Origin: Bactericera cockerelli
Taxonomy: Eukaryota > Arthropoda > Insecta > Hemiptera > Triozidae
Length of the DNA stretch: 64,000 nt
Assembly: GCA_024516035.1 (NCBI GenBank)
Contig: CM044959.1
Location: forward strand, 33,170,118-33,234,117
Direction of reading: 5' to 3'
The translations under genes were made by a program, and so were the position numbers. The notes beneath the pieces were generated by a model. It ran no database searches. It saw nothing but the letters and a program-made list of their open reading frames with translations, and had not been told where the DNA came from. Shown here in pieces: positions 12,252 through 23,712 of the stretch (position 1 is the stretch's first letter; every line of letters begins with the position of its first letter).

Positions 12252-12779
12252 TAGAATTGAATCTACAATATTGTGATCCAACACTACTTTTATGAGTTGT
12301 ATGTGTATCAATACGTAATGCATTCAGAAGTTCTCATACTTTCCATCAGTAATATACAAAAAATACATATTGATTACCTTTATTGTCATTAATAACATGC
12401 TCTTTAATTCTTTAGGCAACATACATAGTAAGACTCTTTATAGAATATGACACCCAAAACAGTGATAGTGTTATTGCAAACAATGATGTCTAAGTAAAAA
12501 ATCTTTCATCTAATGCATGTATACAACTACATGTATAATTGTACATAGATGTTGATATGTATATACCTTATAGATTTGTATTTGATTGTGATTGTAGATC
12601 TGTCTAGCAAGTCCTGGAGGTATATTAATAATATTTAATTTAGTTATTCTTTTACTTGTTATACCTAAACTTCACGAAAATCAAACAGGCATGGGTATCA
12701 AAATATTTCATCAAATTCCTTACGATTTATTTAAAACAAGAATACTATATCACCCAAGTATTTTGCTACTTCTACACTA
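12252..12779. other. Gene-free stretch
   Basis: AT-rich, with no recognisable gene or repeat. Confidence 0.5.
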
Positions 12780-13190
12780 CAGGGTGTTTTGGGTTTCAAG
12801 TACCTAATTCATAAAATGGAGCAAAATGGTAAAGTTTTTGTAAATAAGTGTAAAAAATGACAATCTTTTAGAGATCAAACCACCTGGTATCAAAAACGTA
12901 ATTGAAAATAGTTTTTTGAAAATAAAACAGGTACCCTGAAAATAATGTTACCTATACATTATTTATTATTAGAAGGTCTGAGCGTCCGAGATAGGTAACT
13001 TAAATATTAAATGTACACTTGTACGTTAATACCAAGATAGTTCAATAATGTGTCATTAAATTAGAAGATTCATCATCATCACCATAGGGAGGCGTCATCG
13101 TGAAAGATGGTATTTTTAATCTAGTATCCTTACCAGATTAAAAATGAGAACGCCACCATACATTATTTTGAACGAAATAGACACACCCTG
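12780..13190. mobile_element. MITE-like element with CAGGGTGT ends
   Basis: It starts CAGGGTGTTTTGGG and ends ACACACCCTG, so the outer 8 bases are inverted repeats. Inside, at 13070-13112, lies the word also seen at 4481-4519, followed by a 10-bp perfect hairpin (TTTTTAATCT ... AGATTAAAAA). The target duplication is not clear. The same terminal word bounds the 2-kb palindrome at 46917-48926. Confidence 0.45.
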
Positions 13191-14025
13191 AATATAATTC
13201 TTACCAATCTTCTCGCCAATTCTGGTATGGGAGCTTCTCAGTTTACTCTAAATTAAACTCCTTGTACGTACAACTCTCCGCTATTGTTCATAGGCTCTGC
13301 GCTATTGTACCATCCTGATTGACTGTGCGAAATCCCTTCAAGAATTCTGTGTATTCTGACAAAAGAAAAAGGAATTAAGAATCAACAGAAGTCCTAATAA
13401 CAAGACCACCCTGCTAGAAGTTCGGGGGCACCTCACCCCTACAATACGTCTCAAACGTTAATCTTATTGGTTTTTGCTCAATCAAGCGAGCAAATTACTT
13501 GCGGAAAAATTGTTCTTTCTTTAGAATTCGTAATACATCAGGAACACTATTTTTTATCGTATTGATACCGTGATGGACAGGTTGAAATACGGAGTCATAA
13601 TGTCTAGGAATGATTTTTTTTTCTAGCATTGCATAATTTAGGGATCCATGTGGTAGGTATGGATTTTCTATTAATTTTTATTTGAAATACCATCATTTAT
13701 TTTACATACCAGTCTCCAAGATAGTTATGAATTTTTTTCTTCTACATGGCCAAAACTTCAAAACCGCAGCCTGGAAATTCATTAAAATTAATACTTTCTT
13801 TACGGTTATTCTGACTCAACGATTTTTTTTCTTTGATATGAATCAAATGCAAAATCAATACCTTTGTAAAATAACGTTTTCTAACTTGTTACCGCTACAA
13901 CATATCACCAAGATCTTATATTGATAGTCTCCTCAGACATCAAGCTGTCATTTTGCCATCACCCTTCTTTTTGAATCCCTAAGATTTTTCTCTTTCCTGA
14001 GGACGTTAGAGAAAATTGTGGGAGT

Positions 14026-14060
<35 letters not shown>

Positions 14061-15023
14061 GAGAGAGATGTTGATGAGAAATACAAACATCTGGTTACTT
14101 TTCCTAAGAAAGCTGGGAGCCCCCCCCCTCCTATTCCTGTAAAAGCTCGTCAGTGGTGACGTGGTGCTATTATTTTTTGGGTACAATTTTGTGCCATTAA
14201 TGACCCGCTAGGTGATGTCTGATGGTATAGTAAATTGGATCTATAACCGATTTTTCACTAAAGTAGATATTAAAATTAAATAACTATAAAATTAATAACT
14301 TTATGTACGAGTAATGAAGTACTGACCAGCCCTTTAACATTAATTTTGACTATAGGCTAGTATGATAAGATTTATTTTTCTTAAGTGTGAGTAAGTCAGA
14401 TTTGAAAATTACCTAATTGCTGTTAGTAAAAATTCGTCTATATCAAATTTTGAATCGAACATTCTAATTTTAGTCTAAATCGGACTAGACGATCTTAGAT
14501 AATTTTGTTCAATGTTCATCAATCATTTCAACCAGAATCAAGTATTTTATAACCAACTTTTTATAATAAAAAAATTCCAGTGTTCTTCTAATTAGTTTAA
14601 AATTCAGCCAGACATTATTTTCAACGTAAACCATGAATCATTACAATATATTTTAAGACAAGATTTAAATAAACAAAATTCAACAATGTTTGTACCTACT
14701 CTCACAGTCACAGTGAAATAGTGTATATTTTAGCAAAAATCAATTCAAAAACTTCAAAACTCCTCCAGCTCTATTGAATCACCATACTGAATTTATTTCT
14801 AAATATGAAAAATACAGAAAATATAATAGAATAATTGGGAAAATATTGAATTTTCTTGAAAAATTTACAATAGAGTATCAAGATGCATCCCAGCACAGCA
14901 TTACATAAATGTGTACACAAAGATTAACAAATGGTCCTGCTTGGCCTGATCGATCAATAACTTTTCCATCTTCCGTCCGGATAAAAAATCGTCAGATATT
15001 GAGAACAGTGCACAGTGGTTAGA
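13191..15023. other. Gene-free stretch with a GA microsatellite
   Basis: A (GA)n tract lies at about 14026-14068. The rest is AT-rich. Open frames at 13682-13924 and 13959-14186 have no domain, and the latter is partly microsatellite. Confidence 0.5.
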
Positions 15024-15525
15024 TTTCTCAGTGTGATACTCCAAGTTCTCAGTGATGATACTCCAAGTTCTCAGTGGTGACACTCCAAGCTCTCAGTGGT
15101 GATACTCCAAGTTCTCAGTGATGATACTCCAAGTTCTCAGAGATGATACTCCAAGTTCTCAGTGATGATACTCCAACTTCTCAGTGATGATACTCCAAGT
15201 TCTCAGTGATGATACTCCAACTTCTCAGTGATGATACTCCAAGTTCTCAGTGATGATACTCCAAGTTCTCAGTGATGATACTCCAACTTCTCAGTGATGA
15301 TACTCCAACTTCTCAGTGATGATACTCCAACTTCTCAGTGATGATACTCCAACTTCTCAGGGGTGATACTCCAACTTCTCAGTGATGATACTCCAATTCT
15401 CAGAGGTGACACTCCAAATTCTCAGTGATGATACTCCAAGTTCTCAGTGATGATACTCCAAGTTCTCAGTGATGATACTCCAAGTTCTCAGAGGTAACAC
15501 TCCAAATTCTCAGTGGTGAAACTCC
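15024..15525. repeat. 22-bp minisatellite, zone A
   Basis: Tandem 22-bp units of the form TTCTCAGTGATGATACTCC followed by AAG or AAC. The order is regular with few indels. Similar units reappear at the far end of the array (about 23440-23712), so zone A flanks the array on both sides. Confidence 0.9.
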
Positions 15526-16010
15526 AAATTTTCAGTGGTGATGCTCCCAATTATCGTGGTGATGTTTTTAATTCTCAGTGGTGATGTTTTTAATTCTCAG
15601 AGGTGATGCTCCCAATTCTCAGAGGTGATGCTCCCAATTCTCAGAGGTGATGCTTTTAATTCTCAGTAGTGATGCTCCAAATTTTCAGTGGTGATGCTCC
15701 CAATTATCGTGGTGATGCTTTTAATTCTCAGTGGTGATGTTTTTAATTCTCAGAGGTGATGCTCCCAATTCTCAGAGGTGATGCTCCCAATTCTCAGAGG
15801 TGATGCTTTTAATTCTCAGTGGTGATGCTCCCAATTCTCAGAGGTGATGCTTTTAATTCTCAGTGGTGATGCTCCCAATTCTCAGAGGTGATGCTTTTAA
15901 TTCTCAGTGGTGATGCTCCCAATTCTCAGAGGTGATGCTTTTAATTCTCAGTGTGATGCTCCCAATTCTCAGAGGTGATGCTCCCAATTCTTAGTGGTGA
16001 TGCTCCCAAT
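15526..16010. repeat. 22-bp minisatellite, zone B
   Basis: Same 22-bp period, but units read TTCTCAGAGGTGATGCTCCC or TTCTCAGTGGTGATGCTTTT, with the two types alternating in the right half of the zone. The alternation gives a local 44-bp period. Confidence 0.85.
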
Positions 16011-17255
16011 TTTCCCCACCTTCAGCACAAGATTTTATCTTTTGAAGGTGTTAGATGCTTCAATTCAATTTCTCAGTGGTAATGCTCCCAATTCTCAGTT
16101 TTGATGCTCCCAATTTTCCCCAACTTCAGCACAAGATTTTATCTTTTGAAGTTGGTAGATTCTTCAATTCAATTTCTCAGAGGTGATGCTCCCAAATGAA
16201 GAAATTCAATTTCTCAGAGGTGATGCTCCCAATTATTAGAGGTGATGCTCCCAATTTTCTCCACCTTCAGCACAAGATTTTATCTTTTGAAGTTGGTAGA
16301 TTCTTCAATTCGATTTCTCAGAGGTGATGCTCCCAATTATTAGAGGTGATGCTCCCAATTTTCTCCACCTTCAGCACAAGATTTTATCTTTTGAAGTTGG
16401 TAGATTCTTCAATTCAATTTCTCAGAGGTGATGCTCCCAATTATTAGAGGTGATGCTCCCAATTTTCTCCACCTTCAGCACAAGATTTTATCTTTTGAAG
16501 GTGGTAGATTCTTCAATTCAATTTCTCAGAGGTGATGCTCCCAATTATTAGAGGTGATGCTCCCAATTTTCTCCACCTTCAGCACAAGATTTTATCTTTT
16601 GAAGGTGGTAGATTCTTCAATTCAATTTTTCAGAGGTGATGCTCCAATTATTAGAGGTGATGCTCCCAATTTTCTCCACCTTCAGCACAAGATTTTATCT
16701 TTTGAAGTTGGTAGATTCTTCAATTCAATTTCTCAGAGGTGATGCTCCCAATTATTAGGTGATGCTCCCAATTTTCCACCTTCAGCACAAGATTTTATCT
16801 TTTGAAGGTGGCAGATTCTTCATTCAATTCTCAGTGGTGATGCTCCCAATTTTTTCCCATCCCTTCAGCACAAGATTTTATCTTTTGAAGGTGGTAGATG
16901 CTTCAATTCAATTTCTTCAGAGGTGATGCTCCCAATTTAGAGGTGATGCTCCCAATTTCCCACCTTCAGCACAAGATTTTATCTTTTGAAGGTGTGTGTC
17001 TTCAATTCAATTCTCAGAGGTGATGCTCCCAATTTTCCCAATTCTCACTCACAAGTTATTTTATATGCTTTCGAATCAGATTCTTCATCCCAATTCTTAG
17101 TGTGATGCTCCCAATTTTCCACCTTCAGCCAAGTTTTACTCTTTTGAGGTGTTAGATGCTTCAATTCAATCTCTTTCAAGTGGTGATGCTCCCGTTTCCC
17201 CACTTCAGCAAAAGTTTTATCTTTTGAAGGTGTTAGTTTCTTCAATTCAAATTCT
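16011..17255. repeat. Higher-order repeat within the minisatellite
   Basis: The 22-bp units alternate with a longer insert (CCTTCAGCACAAGATTTTAT, then CTTTTGAAG, GGTAGATTCTTCAATTCAAT), giving a compound unit of about 100-105 bp repeated roughly a dozen times. Good copies start near 16264, 16369, 16471, 16577, 16679 and 16778; copies after about 16780 are shorter and eroded. Open frames here follow the repeat and are not genes. Confidence 0.85.
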
Positions 17256-20200
17256 CAGAGGTGATGCTCCCAATTCTCAATGGTCATTGCTTTTAGTTCT
17301 CAGTACTGATGCTTCGAATCAGTTCTCAGTGGTGATGCTTTTAATTTACAGTGGTGATGATTCAAATTATCAGTGGTGCCTACTCAAAATTTTCAGTATT
17401 GATACTCCAAATTTTCAGTGGTGTAACTTGAAATTCTCAGTGGTGAAACTTGAATTTCTCAGTTATGAAACTTAAAATTCTCAGTAGTGAAACTTAAAAT
17501 TCTCAGCGGTGATACTCCAAATTCTCAGCGGTGATACTCCAAATTCTCTGTGGTGAAACTTGAAACTCTCAGTGGTGATAGGTACTCCAAATTCTCTGTG
17601 GTGAAACTTGAAATTCTCAGTGGTGAAACTTCAAATTCTCAGTGGTAAAAATTCAAATTCTCAGTGGTGAAACTTGAAATTCTCAGTGGTGATACTCCAA
17701 ATTCTCAGTGGTGAAACTTGAAATTCTCAGTGGTGATACTCCAAATTCTCTGTGGTGAAACTTCAAATTCTCAGTGGTAAAACTTCAAATTCTCAGTGGT
17801 AAAAATTCAAATTCTCAGTGGTGAAACTTGAAATTCTCAGTGGTGATACTCCAAATTCTCTGTGGTGAAGCTTGAAATTCTCAGTGGTTAAACTTCAAAT
17901 TCTCAGTAGAGAAACTTCAAATTCTCAGTGGTAAAAATTCAAATTCTCAGTGGTAAAAATTCAAATTCTCAGTGGTGAAAATTCAAATTCTCAGTGGTGA
18001 AACTTGAAATTCTCAGTGGTGATACTCCAAATTCTCAGTGGTGATACTCCAAATTCTCTGTGTTGAAACTTGAAATTCTCACTGGTGAAACTTCAAATTC
18101 TCAGTGGTAAAAATTCAAATTCTCAGTGGTGATACTCCAAATTCTCTGTGGTGAAACTTGAAATTCTCAGTGGTTAAACTTCAAATTCTCAGTAGAGAAA
18201 CTTCAAATTCTCAGTGGTAAAACTTCAAATTCTCAGTGGTAAAAATTCAAATTTTCAGTGGTGAAACTTGAAATTCTCAGTGGTGATACTCCAAATTCTC
18301 TGTGGTGAAGCTTGAAATTCTCAGTGGTTAAACTTCAAATTCTCAGTAGAGAAACTTCAAATTCTCAGTGGTAAAAATTCAAATTCTCAGTGGTGAAACT
18401 TGAAATTCTCAGTGATGATATTCCAAATTCTCAGTAGTGAAACTTCAAATTCTCAGTGGTAAAACTTCAAATTTTTAGTGGTGAAACTTGAAATTCTCTG
18501 TGGTGATATTCCAAATTCTCAGTAGTGAAACTTCAAATTCTCAGTGGTAAAACTTCAAATTTTTAGTGGTGAAACTTGAAATTCTCTGTGGTGAAACTTG
18601 AAATTCTCAGTGGTGAAACTTCAAATTCTCAGTGGTAAAAATTCAAATTCTCAGTGGTGAAATTTGAAATTCTCAGTGGTGATACTCCAAATTCTCTGTG
18701 GTGAAACTTGAAATTCTCAGTGGTGAAACTGCAAATTCTCAGTGGTAAAAATGTGGTGAAACTTGAAATTCTCTGTAGTGAAACTTGAAATTCTCAGTGG
18801 TTATACTCCAAATTCTCTGTGGTGAAACTTGAAATTTTCAGTGGTGAAACTTCAAATTCTCAGTGGTGATACTCCAAATTCTCTGTGGTAAAAATTCAAA
18901 TTCTCAGTGGTGAAACTTGAAATTCTCAGTGGTGAAACTTGAAATTCTCAGTAGAGAAACTTCAAATTCTCAGTTTTAAAAATTCAAATTCTCAGTCGTG
19001 AAACTCAAAATTCTCAGTGGTGACTTCAAATTCTCTGTGGTGAAACTTGAAATTCTCAGTGGTGATACTCCAAATTCTCTGTGGTGAATCTTGAAATTCT
19101 CAGTGGTGATACTCCAAATTCTCTGTGGTGAAACTTGAAATTCTCAGTGGTAAAACTTGAAATTCTCAGTGGTAAAAATTCAAATTCTCAGTGGTGATAC
19201 TCCAAATTCTCAGTGGTGAAACTTGAAATTCTCAGTAGAGAAACTTCAAATTCTCAGTGGTAAAAATTCAAATTCTCAGTGGTGAAACTTGAAATTATCA
19301 GTGAATTTCAAATTCTCAGTAGTAAAAATTGAAATTCTCAGTGGTGAAACTTGAAATTCTCAGTAATGAAACTTCAAATTCTCAGTGGTAAAAATTCAAA
19401 TTCTCAGTGGTGAAACTTCAAATTCTCAGTGGTGAAACTTCAAATTCTCAGTGGTGAAACTTCAAATTCTTAGTGGTGATACTTCAAATTCTTAGTGGTG
19501 ATATTCCAAATTCTCAGTAGTGAAACTTCAAATTCTCAGTGGTGATACTTCAAATTCTTACTGGTGATATTCCAAATTCTCAGTAGTGAAACTTCAAATT
19601 CTCAGTGGTAAAACTTCAAATTCTCAGTGGTGATACTTCAAATTCTTAGTGGTGATACTCCAAATTCTCAGTGGTGAAACTTCAAATTCTCAGTGGTGAA
19701 ACTTCAAATTCTCAGTGGTAAAAATTCAAATTCTCAGTGGTGAAACTTCAAATTCTCAGTGGTGAAACTTCAAATTCTCAGTGGTGAAACTTCAAATTCT
19801 CAGTGGTGATACTTCAAATTCTTAGTGGTGATACTCCAAATTCTCAGTAGTGAAACTTCAAATTCTCAGTGGTAAAACTTCAAATTCTCAGTAGTGAAAC
19901 TTGAAATTCTCAGTGGTTAAAATTCAAATTCTCAGTGGTGATACTCCAAATTCTCAGTGGTGAAACTTGAAATTCTCAGTAGAGAAACTTCAAATTCTCA
20001 GTGGTAAAAATTCAAATTCTCAGTGGTGAAACTTGAAATTCTCAGTGGTTAAAATTCAAATTCTCAGTGGTGATACTCCAAATTCTCAGTGGTGAAACTT
20101 GAAATTCTCAGTAGAGAAACTTCAAATTCTCAGTGGTAAAAATTCAAATTCTCAGTGGTGAAACTTGAAATTCTCAGTGGTTAACTTGAAATTTTCAGTA

Positions 20201-20338
20201 GTGAAACTCCAAATTCATAGTGGTTAAAAATCAAATTCTCAGTGGTGAAACTTAAAATTCTCAGTAATGAAACTTCAAATTCTCAGTGGTGATACTTCAA
20301 ATTCTAAGTGGTGATATTCCAAATTCTCAGTAGTGAAT
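17256..20338. repeat. 22-bp minisatellite, zone C
   Basis: Units are mostly TTCTCAGTGGTGAAACTTC (or CTTG) plus AAA, mixed with GGTGATACTCC, GGTAAAAATTC and CTCTGTGGTG variants. Groups of variants recur in the same order, showing higher-order duplication; the block at about 18582-19040 is repeated after the retrotransposon at 22986-23440. Zone C is cut by the R1-like insertion. Confidence 0.9.
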
Positions 20339-20348
20339 TCTCGAATGG

Positions 20349-21977
20349 ATGGCCTCTGAAAATTTTATATTAATGAATGATGGTAAAATACCAACCTTTT
20401 GTAGAAATGAACAACTTTCATATTTAGACGTCACCATGTGCTCAGAGACCGTCGCTGGAACAACGCAGAAATGGAAAGTAATAGACGACATGGAATCATT
20501 GAGCGACCACCGCTACATATACTTTGAAGTAGGCGAAAATTTAGCTGACGAACCTACACCCCCTAGCCGAAGATGGAACATTAAAAAACTAAACAAAGAA
20601 AAACTACTGCCAAAATTTAATGACGAGTCGTGTTCTATTAATACACCAACAGACCTAATGAGAGCATTAGAAACAGCCTGTGCTTACTCTATGCCACAGC
20701 AAAAACCAAGCCACAAAAAGAAAGTTTACTGGTGGAACGAAGAAGTAAGAGATGCCCGTAGAAAATGTATAGCTGCAAGAAGAAAATACACAAGAAAGCG
20801 CAGATCAGAGCCAGGATCCATCACAGTCACCATACTGCATAAAAACTACTCAGAAGCAAGGAAAAAGCTAGCACACACAATAGAAAAAAGCAAGAAAGAT
20901 GGGTGGAAAAAAATATGTGACGAACTTGAAGAGGATATCTGGGGAACCGGCTATAAAATAGTCACACAAAAAATCCCAACCCATAAACCAGCTATACCTT
21001 CAGACCTAAAAAACAAAATTTTAGATGCACTTTTTCCAATTCACAACCAATCACAATGGAGTGATATCTATGTCGCAATAAATGCAGAAGAGCAGTTCAC
21101 AATAGAAGAACTAGTTGAAACATGCATCAATCTGAAAAATAAGAAAGCTCCCGGGGCAGACGGAATCCCCACCGAAGTATTAAAGATTCTGATAATGGAA
21201 CAACCAAATATTTTCTTGAAAATATTTAATAACTGTCTTGCTGAGGGCTACTTTCCCCGAGAATGGAAAATAGGAAAAGTTGTGCTGCTTCAAAAACCTG
21301 GAAAACCTGAAGATACACCCTCATCCTACAGGCCAATTTGCTTACTCAGCACGACAGGAAAAGTCTTGGAGCAACTAATAACGAAAAAATTAAATTACAC
21401 ACTGGAAAGCAACAACAAAATATCTCCAAATCAGTTCGGTTTCCGCCCAAAAAAATCAACCACAGATGCTGTCAATAAAGTCGTAAATATGGCTAAAAAA
21501 GAGCTGAAAAAACCTGCAAGAAAGAGGAAGCTATGTGCAATCATCACAGTGGACGTGAAAAATGCTTTCAACAGCGCTCCATGGTGCAAGATAGTGGATG
21601 CACTGAATAGAAAAAACATTCCCCAATATCTTGTAAGGATCATACAGAGCTACTTTACAGACAGACGAATAGAAATTCCTGAAAACCATATCAACAGGGG
21701 CATGACATCGGGCGTACCCCAGGGGAGCTGCGTCGGGCCGGTGCTCTGGAATGTGCTATATGATGATGTTCTGAAAGTAACAACAGAAGAAGACGTAACA
21801 CTAATAGCCTACGCCGACGATCTGGCAATCATAGCAATGGCACAATCAGAAGAAAACCTAGAGATAAAAGTAAATGTAACACTTCAGCAAATAGCAGACT
21901 GGATGCGCTCCACAGGACTCACTCTAGCACCTGAAAAGACCGAAGCACTTCTTATAATAGGGAAAAAAGACCACTAA
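20349..21977 (+). CDS. R1-like ORF2 fragment: endonuclease C-terminus and reverse transcriptase
   Basis: The 542-codon open frame encodes the catalytic core of a non-LTR retrotransposon polyprotein, which nicks the target and copies element RNA in place. Near the start are features of the endonuclease C-terminus (LMNDGKIPTF, YLDVTMCSE, and SDHRYI around residues 51-56). Reverse transcriptase motifs follow in order: KAPGADGIPTEV, SYRPICLLSTTGK, QFGFRPKKSTTDA, VDVKNAFNSAPW (first catalytic Asp), GVPQGSCVGPVLW, and AYADDLAI with the catalytic Asp pair near residues 489-490. The frame stays open upstream of the ATG (codons for LEW), so this start is only where the truncated frame first offers Met. 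It ends early after a run of six A at 21963-21968; the rest of the protein continues in another frame. Upstream endonuclease and ORF1 are absent, so it cannot be autonomous. Confidence 0.85.
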   Translation: MASENFILMNDGKIPTFCRNEQLSYLDVTMCSETVAGTTQKWKVIDDMESLSDHRYIYFEVGENLADEPTPPSRRWNIKKLNKEKLLPKFNDESCSINTPTDLMRALETACAYSMPQQKPSHKKKVYWWNEEVRDARRKCIAARRKYTRKRRSEPGSITVTILHKNYSEARKKLAHTIEKSKKDGWKKICDELEEDIWGTGYKIVTQKIPTHKPAIPSDLKNKILDALFPIHNQSQWSDIYVAINAEEQFTIEELVETCINLKNKKAPGADGIPTEVLKILIMEQPNIFLKIFNNCLAEGYFPREWKIGKVVLLQKPGKPEDTPSSYRPICLLSTTGKVLEQLITKKLNYTLESNNKISPNQFGFRPKKSTTDAVNKVVNMAKKELKKPARKRKLCAIITVDVKNAFNSAPWCKIVDALNRKNIPQYLVRIIQSYFTDRRIEIPENHINRGMTSGVPQGSCVGPVLWNVLYDDVLKVTTEEDVTLIAYADDLAIIAMAQSEENLEIKVNVTLQQIADWMRSTGLTLAPEKTEALLIIGKKDH

Positions 21978-22843
21978 ACATACAACTCGATGGTAACCAA
22001 ATCAACATAAAAAACGATATAAAATACCTTGGCGTTATCCTGGATAAGAAGCTCAACTTCCACGCACACTTGCAACACATCGTAAAAAAAGCTAGAATAG
22101 CAACAGCAAGCTTATCCAGAATACTGCCAAGACAAGGAGGCGCCGGAGAAAATAAAAGAAGAATACTGCAGAACGTGTCCAATTCTGTGATCCTTTATGC
22201 AGCACCGGTTTGGTCGTTCATCACGGACAAGATCACATACAGACAAGCATTAATATCGGAACAGAGAAAAATGTCTTTAAGGGTGTGTAGAGCTCACAGA
22301 ACAACAGCCACTGAAGCAGCCATGGTAGTTGCAAGAACTATCCCCATTGATCTTCTTGTCAAAGAAAGGAAACAATGCTACACAAAATCAAAAGAAGAAA
22401 GAGCTGAAGAACGAATAACAACGATGAATAAGTGGCAAGAAGAATGGAACAAAGTAGAAAGAGGACTATGGACAAGAAGAGTAATACCATTCATAAAGCC
22501 TTGGTTTGAGAGAAAGTTTGGTGAAACCAATCAGTATTTAACCCAAGCTCTGACTGGACATGGTAGTTTCAACTACTACCTGTTCAAAATCAAGAAAAAG
22601 CCAAATCCAAAATGCTACTTTTGCGAAGAAGATGACACAGCAGAACACACCATATTCCACTGTCCTAGATGGACGACACTTCGAACAGAAACGGAGGAGA
22701 TGGTCCAAAGAAATCCGACACCAAGCAATCTTGTTACAACAATGCTAGAAAATAAAGGACAATGGGAAAAAGTCAATAATATGATATCTGAAATCATGAT
22801 AGAGAAGGAGGAGCGTGGTAGAAGAATGGACAACAATAACTAA
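21964..22843 (+). pseudogene. R1-like ORF2 C-terminal part in a shifted frame
   Basis: This frame carries on where the 20349-21977 frame stops. After the A-run it reads LDGNQI, then YLGVILDKKLNFHAHL, the thumb-region motif that follows the YADD box in R1-type reverse transcriptases. It ends with a CCHC motif CYFCEEDDTAEHTIFHC (Cys-x2-Cys-x7-His-x4-Cys) and a stop at 22841-22843. The first Met in this frame is at 22070, but that is not a natural start. One base lost from the A-run explains the shift, so it may be a sequencing or assembly error instead of a biological lesion. The protein is otherwise free of stops, which suggests a fairly recent insertion. Confidence 0.8.
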
Positions 22844-22985
22844 ATAAAAAATAACAAGAGCTTCCTGAAGAAATATCAACATTGTTCCAGGAAATACTAA
22901 AGAAGAACGGGGGGGTTTTTAGCGGGTGAGCCGACAGAATTGGTGCCCTTCAAGAGGGGCGACACACCATACCCTGCCGGCAGGC

Positions 22986-23712
22986 AAATTCTCTGTGGTG
23001 AAACTTGAAATTCTCAGTGGTGAAACTTCAAATTCTCAGTGGTAAAAATTCAAATTCTCAGTGGTGATATTTGAAATTCTCAGTGGTGATACTCCAAATT
23101 CTCTGTGGTGAAACTTGAAATTCTCAGTGGTGAAACTGCAAATTCTCAGTGGTAAAAATGTGGTGAAACTTGAAATTCTCTGTAGTGAAACTTGAAATTC
23201 TCAGTGGTTATACTCCAAATTCTCTGTGGTGAAACTTGAAATTTTCAGTGGTGAAACTTCAAATTCTCAGTGGTGATACTCCAAATTCTCAGTGGTAAAA
23301 ATTCAAATTCTCAGTGGTGAAACTTGAAATTCTCAGTGGTGAAACTTGAAATTCTCAGTAGAGAAACTTCAAATTCTCAGTTTTAAAAATTCAAATTCTC
23401 AGTCGTGAAACTCAAAATTCTCAGTGGTGACTTCAAATTCTCAGTGGTGATTCTCCAAGTTCTCAGTGATGACACTTCCAATTTTAAGTGGTGATATTCC
23501 AAATTCTCAGTGGTGATTCTCCAAGTTCTCAGTGGTGATATTCCAAATTCTCAGTGGTGATTCTCCAAGTTCTCAGTGATGATTCTCCAAGTTCTCAGTG
23601 ATGATTCTCCAAGTTCTCAGTGGTGATTCTCAAAGTTCTCAGTGATGATTCTCCAAGTTCTCAGTGGTGATTCTCCAAGTTCTCAGTGGTGATTCTCCAA
23701 GTTCTCAATGGG
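22986..23712. repeat. 22-bp minisatellite, right part after the R1 insertion
   Basis: 22986-23440 repeats 18582-19040 almost base for base, including rare variant units (GGTGAAACTGC, GGTAAAAATGTGG, CAGTAGAGAAAC, CAGTTTTAAAAATTC, CAGTCGTGAAACTC). From about 23440 units change to TTCTCAGTGGTGATTCTCC plus AAG, like zone A. The array stops at about 23712. Confidence 0.9.

Larger units (their letters stand above)
20339..22985 (+). mobile_element. R1-clade non-LTR retrotransposon, 5'-truncated, inserted in the minisatellite
   Basis: The element begins inside the end of an endonuclease domain and runs through the reverse transcriptase and a C-terminal CCHC motif to a 3' UTR. The 3' end is not poly(A): it is the perfect palindrome CTGCCGGCAG plus GC at 22974-22985, directly abutting satellite (AAATTCTCTG). 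AATTCTC is present at both junctions, but it is also part of the satellite unit, so a target duplication cannot be proven. Missing: ORF1 and most of the endonuclease. The R1 clade assignment rests on the overall RT and zinc-motif layout and on the lack of an RNase H domain or poly(A). Confidence 0.8.

Noticed and set aside
16554..17475. Open frames of 62-108 codons in the satellite
   Set aside because: They follow the 22-bp and 105-bp repeats and occur on both strands; no sign of a protein.
21952..22182. Minus-strand frames within the R1-like element
   Set aside because: Antisense to ORF2.
15024..23712. CRISPR-like array
   Set aside because: Units are contiguous with no unique spacers, the genome is eukaryotic, and no cas genes are present; it is a minisatellite.
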